NCBI GenBank assembly: GCA_016712985.1
Contig: JADJQA010000007.1
Location: 62,001 to 126,000, forward strand
Source: Sulfuritalea sp.
GTDB lineage: Bacteria; Pseudomonadota; Gammaproteobacteria; Burkholderiales; Rhodocyclaceae
Reading direction: 5' to 3'
DNA length: 64,000 nt
A program made the translations under genes and the position numbers. This document shows positions 12,801 to 24,800 of the stretch, in pieces. The notes under the pieces were generated by a model. It searched no databases. It was not told where the DNA came from and saw only the letters and a list, made by a program, of their open reading frames with translations. Every line of letters begins with the position of its first letter. Position 1 is the first letter of the stretch.

Positions 12801-15800
12801 TTGCATGTCGATACTGGTGCCATCGCCTCGTGCCACCGCGATGCCGGCCAGATCCGAACCAGAGCGATTGACTTCCACCGCCAGGTTGTTGGCGCTAAAC
12901 TGGATGTCATCGACCCCGACCAGGAGCGCCGCGCCGAGACTTCCCTTGACCGCAAACCTGGATGGATCCTGGACGGTCTTGGCCTGGTCGACCCGGCTCA
13001 GGACAACGACGCCGAGCGAACCATCGGTGAACTTCAGCCCCGTTTCATCGGCGGTGCCGCGCCCGGCGCCAATGAAGACCTCGGTCAGGCCGACGCCGAT
13101 CCGCAGGTCGGTGTCGGTCACGTCCTTGATGCCGTCGGCGCCGGCCGCGCCGTTCGGCCCGAGTACGTCCACGGCGCCCGGCATGTCGAAGCGCTCCAGC
13201 ACGATCGAGCCGCTGGCAAAGATGAAGTCCTCGATACCCAGTTGCAGATTGCTGCCCTCCAGCCGCGCGTAGTTTTCCTGGCCGGCGCCGAAGCTGACGA
13301 TCACATCTTCACCACCGGTCACGATGCTTTCGCTGATCTGCCGCCCGGTGGTATTGACCCGAACGGCGACACCACCCTTCACCGTAAGCCCGCTGACGCC
13401 CACCAGCTCCGCCGCACCGGAAGCGGTCAAGGCGTACGTCCAGGTCATCGGGTCTGCGGCAGTGGGGCCGAAGTCGCCATACAGGATGAAGCCGAGGTCC
13501 TCCCCCGTGACGTGCATGCCGACCTGCTCCGGCGTGCCGGCGTTGGCGCCGACGAAGATGTCGATCGACTCGGCGGCGATGCGAAGTTCTGGGTCGGTAG
13601 GCTGGATCGTTACCAGCGTGCCGAACGGGGTGCCGGTGAGGTCGGTTAGGGTGATGCGCTGGTCGGCAGGCGTCGGGTCGTTCAGCAGCAGCTCGGCGCC
13701 GGCAATCACCCTGACGGCGGCGTTGTCGATGCTGGCCGTGAGGAAGTCGAAGCCGAGGTCCAAATCGATTTCCTCGGCGCCGATGAAGACCTGCGCGGTC
13801 AGGTGGTTCAATTGAATGAAGGCGGCGTCGCCCAAGGCGCCGGTCGCGACCAGTTCGGAGAGATCGAGGCCGAAGACGAGGTCGAGGTCAAGATCGGCGC
13901 CGACCACCACGGTCGCCGCGGCGGTCGCGTTAACGCCGAGATCCGCGAGCGAGTCACCCAAATCCAGCGGTACTTCGAGTATCGGTTCGAGGTCGACGTC
14001 AACGTTGATGCGCAGCAGCGGCTTGCCGTTCTCGATCACCAGCTCCAGGCCCAGCGCGGAGCCATCCATCTTCTTCTGGACCTCGCCGACGATGACGTCG
14101 AGCAGCCCGCTCATCGTCGGAAACTGGTCCTCGGCATCGAGCGCGGCGAAGTACGCGGCCACCGGGTCATGCATCTTGAGCAGGTCGCCGATCTTGTACG
14201 GCTCCCCGGTGAACAGACGGTTCACGCTGGTGTCGATCACCGGCAGGTTGGAGTCCAGCACCGCGACATCGCGCAACTGGTCGCCGAGGTTGTCCATCTG
14301 CACCAGGAGATCGAGGAACAACTGCTGGAAGTCGAGGTTCAGGAACTTCGCGAGCAGCTCGCCCTCGAAGTCACCCGGCTTCCCGGCCACCGACAGCGTG
14401 AATGGATTGCCGATATCCGCCCAGGTGAAGATCAGCCCGGCGTCGACTATCGTAAACGCCCCGGTCCCCCCATGGATCAGCGCCGCGACCGAGAAGTCGC
14501 CGGAGAACTTCAGGTCGTCCGCGGTCGGGTCGCCCGCCAGGTCCACGGTAAAGAAGTCGAGTGGATTGAATGCTGCAAGCTCGTAGGGGCGGATCAGGGT
14601 GTCCAACTCGCCCGTGATCGGATCGCGGCCGGGTTCCTTCAGGTCGATCGCCACCCGCACGTCCGGATCGAGCTCGATCGATCCGGCGGTGAGGCTCACT
14701 TCGAGGAAGCCGATGCGCCCGGTCGCGGTGATGTCGCCAACGATGCTGATGTTGTCCAGGACCAGTTCCGGCCCGGTCACGGCGTCGGCATCGAGGAAGA
14801 AGCCGTGTTCGTCGACGCCGATCACGACATGCAGCAGCGCGTCGACCGAGAAGGTCGCGGTGCCGGTCACCTTCAGCATCCCGTCGAAGGCGGCGATGTC
14901 GAGCGAGGTGTCGCCGCCGAAGGTGCGCTCGACCCTGACGTCGTAGGTCGCGAAGCCACCGGTCTCGGTGAGCGTGACGTTGCCTGGGGTGAAATCGAGG
15001 CCGTCAAGCAGCGCGCGCAGGCTCTCGAAATCGCCCGACGCGGCGTCGAACTGCGAGATCAGGAAGCCCGCGGGGCCGCCCTGCAGGAGACGACCGAGGA
15101 TCGAGTCGCTGTCGCCCTGCGTGGCGGCAGTCCCTTCGGGGATGCCGCGCAGCTCGACCGGGGCGCGGAGGCTGTCCGGGAAGCCGATCGGCGCGTCGGC
15201 CGTACTGACGGCCGTGATCACCTTGCCCAGCCCGTTGCCGACCAGCGGCACCTGCTTGGTGCCCACGGCCTGCGACAGCGCCCGGTCGAAGGCAAGCGTC
15301 TGCAGGCCTTGCTGGAACTTCGCGAGATTGTTGGCGGAGACGGACTTGAATACCTTCTGCGTGCCGACGAACACCACCGCCATCGGCTTGGTGACCACGA
15401 GGTTCACCGTGCCGGCCCCCGCAATCACCTCCGCATCGCGCGTCGATGCCAAGTCCTCGCCCAGCACGATCAGGTGATTGTTGTTGCCGGTGCCGCCGTC
15501 GAAGGAAATGCCGCCGGCTACCCGGATGCGCCCGTCGACCTCCAGCGTGTCGTTGCCCGCAAGGCCCTTGACCACGATGCGGTCGAGCGTCGACGCCTGA
15601 TAGACGCCGATGATCGCACCGTCGATAACCACGCCGAAGAAGGCGGGGTTCTTCGCGTCCCGGGCGATCGTGATGACGTTGTCGCTCGCGTCGCCGTTGA
15701 TCGTCAGCACGGACTCGGCGGTCAGGTGCCTGGACGCCTCGTCGAGCGTGAAGGCGCCGCGCCCGCGCTCGCCCACCGCCAACACGTCGCCGAACTTCTC

Positions 15801-18800
15801 GCCCCCGGCAGTAATTTCAGGCGTGTAGGAAACCGAGGTGACCGGCGCGTTGGGAGATTCAGCCCGAACTCGCGGTAGGCCGGCTTGACCGGCGCGGCCG
15901 TCAACGTCACGTCGGCATTGGCGACCTTGCCCGCGCCGCTGTTGACGATTCCAGTGTCGTAGGCCTTCAGCGTCGCGCTGTACAGTTTGAGGTGGTCCGG
16001 CGAGCGGTTGAGCGCCTTGATGATGTCCAGCGCCGTGGTGTCGGCGTGGATCTGGAACACGAGGTTCTTCGGGTCCCCGGCGAGCGCCTGCAGGGTCTCG
16101 GCGCCCTGCACCACGCCATTGGTGACGACGAACTGCACGTGCGCGCCGGTGAACGCGGCCGCTTCGCCGTTGCCGTGCGCGGTGAAGATGAGGTCGTTGT
16201 GGGCGCCGGCGCTCGCCACCTCGGCCGAGGCGACCTTGACGCGCCAATAGTCGGCGTCCGAATCCGCCGGGTTGCCCAGCGGGTTCAGGCTGCGGAACAC
16301 GCCGTCGATCGACCCGACCAGCAGCACGTCGGTCAAGCTGCCAGCCGACGCGCACGCCGACGGTCTTGCCTGGCGAGGACGTTTAGGCTGCTGAGCAGCG
16401 TGGCGTCGCCGATCGCGCCGGAGCTGATGACGCCGCCGGTGATGGTCGAACCGTTCGCCGCGATCGTCGCCTGGTCGGCGAGCAGCTTCAGGTCGCGCGC
16501 GGCGAGCGAGTTGTTGAGGGCGACAACCCGAGCGAGCACGCCGCCATTTGCCCCGGTCAGCACGATCTTGCCGGCTGCCGTGCTTACCGTCACCTTGTTG
16601 GTCGCGGTCTCGATCGCGGTCTTGAGCTGCAGGTAGGTGGTAACAGATGCCAGGTTGACCGGGATGCTCGTCCCGTCGCGCAGATCGATGCGGATATCGG
16701 CGATGCCCGCATCGGTCAGGCCGCCGGTCTTCTGCAGGATCTTGGCGAGCTCGAGCGATTGCAGGCCGTCGACGGGCAGCGAGGCGTTGCCGGTCGCCGC
16801 GGGTGTGATGTCGGTCCAGTTCTTGCCGCCGTCGATGGTGGCGTAGACGTGCTTGTCATCGACCGCGTAGGCGACTTCCCAGTTGCTGCGGTCCATCACG
16901 ATGTTCGTGATCGTGGTCGCCCCAACCGGCTGGCCGGTCGCCTGGGTAAAGGCGCCACCAGCCGGCCCGCGCCACCAGATCTGGTCGTTGAAAGCCGCGT
17001 AGGCGACGTTCTCGGCCGAAGCGCCATCGCGCTTCCAGCCGCCATAGGCGAGCGCGGTCGCCATGTCCGCGTGCACGTAATCGACGGTCATACCGCGATC
17101 GAAGCTCTCGTAGGTGCGCTTGGCTCCACTGATGAATATCTTGTTCGGGTCGATTGCGTTGACAGCCAGTGGCAGCGCTCCTACGAAGCCTTCCGTTTCC
17201 TCCTCGAGAAGCGCGGAATTCGTGGCGGCACTCGCATCGCTCTTGAACTTCTGCTTCGTCATGCGCAGGACGTTATTGTTCAGGTCGACCACCTGAACCT
17301 GGAGCGTATCGATCGTATTCCCGAGCAGGTAGCGAAGCACGAAAACGGGCTCGCCGGCGGCATTGCGAAGAATGCCGACGCCCTGGGCATTGCCGTCGCC
17401 TTTGGAGAACGTCTTCCAGATTCCCGAATCGCTCGCCGTCTGGATCTGGTTGCCCACGTCCTGCGCGCCGTTGAACAGGATGTCGTTGAGAGCGTCGTAG
17501 GCTAGGCTGCTGGTCTCGCTGAGGGCCAGGTTGCCGTTCACGGAAACCCACTTGCGCGTCGCGGCGGCCCGATCAAACAGCCGGAAGATGCCGCCGTCGT
17601 CCGACTGGTAGAAGATCGTGCCGCTGCTGTCGAGCAGAATCGCCCGCGAGTCCGCGTGCGGCGCGGTGCCATTGGCCCGGTTGCCGACGACCTGGATCTG
17701 CTCCTCCGCCAGTTGGCCGGCCGCGGTGTTGATGTAGAAGATCCGCGCAACCCAGTCCGTCGCGCCGACGGCGCTGGTCGCGCCGTATGTCGGCTGCAGC
17801 GAGCCGCCGACGTAGATGAAACCGGGATTGACGGGGTCCGCGGCGATCGAGAAGTGCTTCACGCCCTGGTTCTTTTGCAGGATGTTCAGCGACTTCACCT
17901 GCACGATCGAGCCCTGCAGCAGCGCAGCGCCCGCCTGGAACAGCGACTGGCCGGTCGCCGGATGGCCGATCGCGTCGATGGTGCGGTCGACGTTGACGAC
18001 CTGGATTCGGAACTGCAGACGGTTTGCGTCGAAACTCACCTTGACCACGTCCGACGCAACGGCAAGCTTGGCCTTCCACTTGTCGTTGATCGCCTTCTCG
18101 ATGGCGGTGGCAACATCGTCCATACTGGTCACCAGAGTCAAGTTCGGGGTGGCATCGAGGGTCCCCTGGCCGGCGATCGCAATCGAGAAACTTCTCGTCG
18201 CGCCCAGCGCCTTCCAGTCCGCGACCGTGGTGTTCTCGGCGTTGATCAACGCCAATTGCTTCGACTTGTTGTCCCCATCCCTGCCGATCGTCACGCCCGC
18301 CGCGGCGAAGCCGATCTGCGCGATGCCGGTAAAGCCGCTACCCGCGTTGCTCACCGCCACGCTCGCCACCCCCCAGCTCACCAGCAAGGTCGCGCCGCTG
18401 CCCGTGCCATTGGTCGCACCCTGAGACGAGGGATCCGCAGGCAGCGCGGTAGGCTCCGGCCGTCGTCGCCGTCACTGCGGACACACCCCAAGCGAACGTG
18501 AAGGTCGCGCCACCGGCTTGCTCGACCCCCCCGGTCGGAAGCGCGCTATACGCGCCGCCATCCAGGAGCTCGATGGTCTGAATGACGCCGGTGCCGTTGA
18601 CCGTCAGGACCTTGATAGTCGCCTTGACGCCGCCGGCGGCGAGCGTGCCACCGCTCAGCGTCAGGATCTGGTTGGCGGTGTAGCCGCCCGTGCCGCCGCT
18701 AGATATCGTGGGAGTGCCGACGACCCGGACCGCGCTCACCGTGAACACCGCGGCCTGGCTGAAGGTGCCTCCCGCCAAAGTGATGGTGTTGCCAAGGACA

Positions 18801-21800
18801 TAGCCGGTGCCCGGCGAGCCGACCTCGGCCGCGATCGCCTTCACCGTGGCCGTCGCGACCACGCCGCTGCCGCCGCCGCCCAGGACCGCGACTGCGGGGA
18901 TGGTCGTGAACCCGCGTCCCGCAGCGTCCAAGGCGACGGCATCGACGCCCCAGTTGACGCCGAACGACGCCCCGGCGCCTGTCCCGTTGGTCGCACCCTG
19001 GGCGATCGGGACAGTCGGCAGCACTGTGTAGGAGCCCGCAGTGGTCACGGTCACCGCGTCCACGCCCCAGGTCAGCGTGAAGGTTGCACCGCCCGCCTCC
19101 TCGACTGCCACCGCGCCGGCCGGGATGGCTGAGTAGTTGCCCGCGGACTCGAGCGCAAGGGTCTGGATGGCGCCGCTGCCATTGACCGTGAGCACCTTGA
19201 TCGTGGCCTTGGCGCCGCCCGCCGCGAGCGTGCCGCCGCTGAGCGTAAGGATCTGGTTGGCCGAGTAGCCGGCGCCGGCGCCGACGATAGCGGGTACGCC
19301 GACCACGCGCAGTGCGCTCACCGTCAGGATGGTCGCAGTCGTGGAGGTACCGCCGGTCAAAGTGATCGTGTTGCCGATCACATAGCCGGTACCCGGCACC
19401 GCCACGCCCGCGCTCACCGCCTTCATCGACGCGGCCGCAGAGGCCCAGTTGACTTCGGCAGGCGCGATTGCCACGGTGGGCGCGGTGGCGTAACCCGAGC
19501 CGGCGGCCCTCACGGTGACTGTGGCGTGCACGCCCCACTGCAGCCACACCGTCGCGCCCGTGCCGCCGCCGGAACTAGCCTGCTGCGACGCGAAGTTGGC
19601 GGGGACGGCGCTATACGACCCCGCGGTCGCCACGGTGACGGTGTTCGCGCCCCAGTTGAGCGTGAAGGCAGCATTGGCGCCGCTGCCGCCGGTAACCCCG
19701 ACGGTCCCCGCGGGTCGTGCGGTGTACGAACCAGCGGATTCGACGGCATAGGTCTGAATGACGCCGGTGCCGTTGACCGTGAGTACCTTGACCCTCGCGG
19801 TAGCGCCGGCGCTGCTCGCGGTCCCCCCGACTAGGGTAAGGATGTCGCCCGCGGCGTAGCCGGTGCCGGCGTTCTGCAGCGTCGCTACGCTGACCAGTTT
19901 GACGGTGTTGACGGTGACGATGGCCGCCGTGGAGGCGGTGCCACCCGCAAGGGTGATGGTGTCGCCCGGCGCGTAGCCCATGCCGGGGGCGCCGACGGTC
20001 GCGGAACCCGCGGTCAGGCTGGTCTGCGCGATCGCGCCTGTTCCGCCGCCGCCGGTGAAGGTGATCGCGGGTGGCGCTGTGAAGCCGCTCCCGGGGGCAC
20101 TGACCGTCAATTCCTTGACACCCCAGGTGAGATCGAAGGTCGCCGCGACTGCCCCGGGGGTCGCGGGAGGTGCGCTGGCGGCAGCGGAGTTGGCCGGCGT
20201 CCTTGTATAGATGCCCGGTGTCGAGACCACTGCGCTCTCCACGCCCCAGACCACCGCGAACACCGCTCCGGTGCGATCGTTATTCAGAAGGTTGGCGCCC
20301 GGACCGCGGGACGCGACAGTGGTCGCCACCTGCGTCGAGTTACCCGGCAGCACCGTATAAGCGCCGTCGACCATGACAGTGAATCCGTCCGAAACCCCCG
20401 AGGAAAACCTCGTGGTCGACTCGACTCTGATCCGCACGGGTGTCGTGAACGTCCCGCCCGTGAGCTCGAGCACGTCGCCCGTCCGGTACCCTTGGCCGGC
20501 GTTCACGAGGGTGACCTGAACCGCCTTTACGCCCTGCACAGTCAGCTGCGCGGCCTGCGTGCTGGCTCCGGTTCCGTCGGCAACGGTGATCACGTCTCCC
20601 GGCGTGTAGCCCCGCCCCGCGTCTCTAACGGTGGCGGTGAGCGCCTTCAGCGTGGCGACAGCGGAAGCCGTCGCGCCCGTGCCACCGCTGCCGCCGTCGA
20701 ATCCGGCCGTACCCGCCGCGATCAGCGAAACGAGGCCCGCGCCCTTGGGTGCGCCGATGTCCTGCACGCCGCTGGTTCGATTGGCGTGCCTGATCTCGAA
20801 GCGGCGCGTGCTCTCGTTCCAGACCACCGTGGTCGCGCCTGCGCCGAAACCGCTCACCGCGTCATTCAGCGCGGCCTGGATTGCGCTGGCCACCCCCGTC
20901 ATCGACCCCACGGTGGAGAAGTCGGGCGTGATGTCCCTGCTGACGAAATCGAGCGAGATCGAGAAACTGCGCGTCGCGGCGAACGAGCGCCAGACCAGAG
21001 GATCGGTCGCCCCTGCCTCGATGGTGGCGTCCGGGACGTTGCCGTGCACCAGACCGATGGGATTGGTGACCGCGTCACGCGCCGCCGCGCCGAACTGGAA
21101 GGCCTCCGTGTTGAAGTGCGCGCCCGGCGCATTCTGGTCGAGGAACAGGGGCTGCCCGGCGTTCACGCGGCTGTCGACCGAGATGCCGAGGCCGGTGTTG
21201 CTGAAGAACCGGAACTCGCCGTTGGGCTGGACGCCGTTCTGCACCCAGGCCACGCTGATCATGCCGGTGCCGATTTCCGTCGCCGCGTTTAGCGCTGCTT
21301 CGATGCGCTTCGCCACGTCGGCCATGCTGCCAACACCGGTGAAGTCGGGCTTGACGAAGGCGCCCGAGCCATTCACCAGGACCACGAACTCCTTGGCATT
21401 GCCGAGCGCCGACCACTCGCTCGGCTTCGCGCTGCTCGCCTTGACCGACACGACCGTCAGGGAATTCGTTTCGACCGATACCGGCGACTCCATGACGAAA
21501 CGCACCGCGTCGCCGGGCTGGTCGATGCGATACAGGCCATTCAGCTTGTCGCCGATGATCGTCGCGACATAGATGATCGGCGTCGCCGTGTCGGCACCCT
21601 GCACCGCGAGAGCCACTCGGCCGGCCTTGCGCAGCCGGTCCATGAACCCGGCATCGGTGTTGGCCACCGGCGTCCAGATCGCGCCGCGGTCGACGCTCTT
21701 GAAGATGCCACCGGTGTTCGAACGCAGCACCGACACCGCCGCGCCGCCGTCCGGATCCTCGAGCTTGCCGATGGTGCGCGGCGTTCCGTCGTTGTTCTTG

Positions 21801-24800
21801 ATGATGAACCACGGATCGTTGTACTCGACCACCAATCCGCCGGGCAGGACGGTATTTAGCGCCGCCTGAAACACCGCCACCACGTCGTTCATCGTCGCGT
21901 TCACGGCCGGGAATGTTCGCGAACTGCGGGTTGATCACGTGCGTCGTGCCGCCGACCACGATCTTGAACGACTTGCCGTTGCCGAGGTCCCGCCACTGCG
22001 ACGCGACGGTCGTGCTCAGGGATGCGGCGACGTATTTCACGTTGGCGCTGAATTCGCCCGTCTGCATGCTGTCGAATTCGATGTATGCGGTGCCGTCCGC
22101 GAGAACCGCGGCGTAGAAGGTCTGCGAACCCGTGCCGGCGTTGGACACCGCGACGATGTCGGTCACCGAGCCCAGCGGCAGCCCGCTGCCCACCTTGCCC
22201 GAGATCCGCTCCCAGGTCGCGCCGCCGTCCTTGCTCAGCATCAGGCCGCCCCTGGTTCCGTCCAGCAGTGTACCGGCAAGGACCAGCGTGACCGGATTGC
22301 CGGTCGCCGGCGCGAAGGTGTGCGTAAGGACCTTGCGGATGTTGAGGTCGAGGAATTCGGTCTCGCCGAGCAACGCGAAGGTCGCCCCGCCGTCCGTGGT
22401 CTTGAGGATCCCGATCGCGCGCCCCGCCGAGCCCGAACTGCTGAACTTCCCGGAGCCGACGTACAGGATGCTCGGATCCTCGGGATCGAACACCAGCGAA
22501 CTCGTGGCCAGCGTGCCGAACTGGTCGGTGAGCGGCGTCCAGGTCGGGAACGGTACGCTGATCTCGCGGGCCGCGCCGAGATTCGCGTCGGCGATACGGT
22601 CGGTAAAGGACTGGTTGGCGAGGTTGTTCGGAATCTCGCCGACGAGTTTGAACGACGTGCCACCGGCGTCGGTGCGGTAGATAACCCTTTTTACCGCGTT
22701 GCCGGTCGAGTCGACCGGCAGGTTGCTCAGGGTGATGAAATGCTGGCTCGCGCCGAGGACGATGCCCTCGTCGGGGAAGGCTGCGGAAGCGTTGGTCTGC
22801 AGCCCGTTCGCATCCACGAACACGATCTTGTACTGGTAAGCGCGCGCGCCGTCGAAGCCGACGCTCGGGATCGAGCGGAATCCGCTGCCGGCATCCGCGA
22901 TCGTGATTTCGTGCACTCCCCAGCTCACGCTGAATGTCGCGCCCTGCCCCACGCCGTTGGTCGCGCCCTGAGTCGACGGCTGCGTCGGGAGCACGGTATA
23001 GGCGCCGGCGGTCGATACGGTCACCGCGTCGACGCCCCAGGTCAGCGTGAAGGTCGCACCGGCGCCTGCGCCGCCAGTAACCGACACAGTCCCGGTCGGC
23101 TGCGCCGAATAGTTGCCGGCAGTGTCGAGCGCGACTGTCTGGATCGCGCCGCCGCTGACCGTGAGCACCTTGATCTTTGCGGCCACCCCGCTCGGCGCGA
23201 GCGTGCCGCCGCTGAGCGTAAGGATGTCGTTCGCGGCGTAGCCCGTGCCGCCAACGACGATCGCGGGCGTGCCCACCATCTTGACCGCGCTCACGGTGAC
23301 CACGGCCGCCTGGGTAGACGTCCCGCCGGCCAGCGTGATGGTATTGCCCGGCACGTAACCGGTGCCTGCGGCGGCCGGCACCGCCGTGACGGCCTTCATC
23401 ACCGCCTGCAGGTCGGCGCCGCCGCCACCACTTGAAGGCGATACTTCGGGCACACCCGTGTAGCCCGTGCCAGCGGCAGAAACCGTGATCGCGCCGACAC
23501 CCCAATTGACATTGAATGTGGCCCCACCAACGCCGCTCACAGCCACCGCGTTGGACGGCAAGACCGTGTACTCGCCAGCGGTCGTGACTTTCACGCGATC
23601 CACGCCCCAAGTCAGTTGGAACGTGGCATTTGCGGTAGCCGTCCCGCCGGTGACAGAAACGTTGTTCGCGGGGACTACCGCATAGGAACCGCCGCCGGCC
23701 AATTCCCAATTGGTGATTCCACCCGTGCCATTGATGTCCAAGACTTTGATCGTTGCTGCAACTCCGAACGTGCCACCGGTTACGGTGATGATGTCGCCCT
23801 TTGTGTAGCCGGCGCCCCGGTCAACGATTAGCGGCGCAGCAAGCACCCGGACCGTTTCCACAGTCAGCACCGCCGCGGTCGTCCGGGTGCCCCCCTGGAC
23901 AGTGATCGCATTGCCCGGCGCATACCCGGTTCCAGGCGCCGTGACAGACGCCGAGACGGCTTTCAGGTTCGTCACCGTCGCCGTCGCGCCGCTGCCGCCC
24001 AGCCCGGAGAAGACGATAGCCGGGATCGAGTGATAGCCCGACCCGGACGATGTAACTGCCACGCTGGTGACCGCGCCCGCCGTAAGCGTTACGGTTCCGG
24101 CAAAGCCCGAGCCGCCACCGCCCGAAGACTCGACGGTCGGAACCGGGGCGTAGCCTGCTCCCCCGCCGGTGACGGTAATGGAATGCACGCCCCAGAGAAG
24201 CACGAAGGTCGCGCCCGTACCTGATCCGCTGGTCGAAGCCTGCACGACCGGATTGTCGGGCAACGCCGTGTAGGTGCCGGCAGTCGTCACCGCAACGGTG
24301 TTGACGCCTGATGTCGCCCACAGCGTAACCGGTTCCGGCGTTTGCGATCGAGGCGACGCCGACCACTTTGACCGCCTCGACCGTCACCACCGTCGCCTGC
24401 GTGAACGTCCCGCCGGCCAGCGTGAGCGTATTGCCGACCGCATAGCCCGATCCGGCGTCGCTCGTGGTCGCCGAAACCGCCTTCATGATCGCGCTGGCCG
24501 TCGCGCCGCTTCCCGCGTTGCCATTGGTAAGCTCGCCGGCCTTGTTGACGGCGTCCATGATCTGGTTGGCCGTGGACGCGCCCTTCTTGATGAAGACGAC
24601 CAGTGTCTTGCTGGCGACGTCGTAGTGCGCGATCTCGCCGCCGGCGGCGGCGAGAATGTCGACGAGCGTGATCGAGACGCCATTGAATTCGGCGCCATTC
24701 ACGGCAGCCGTAAACACCAGCATGTTCTTGTTGACCACCGAACCGAGGGTCGCCGACGCTTTCGCGGCCGGGCCGCCTCCGGCGGTCACTGCGGCCGCAG

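Noticed and set aside
13803..15878. Plus-strand open frame of 691 codons
   Set aside because: It is antisense to fragment 7 of the giant gene, with low-complexity composition and no recognisable motif.
9060..24500. CRISPR array
   Set aside because: The repeats are hundreds of bases long, protein-coding and without spacers.
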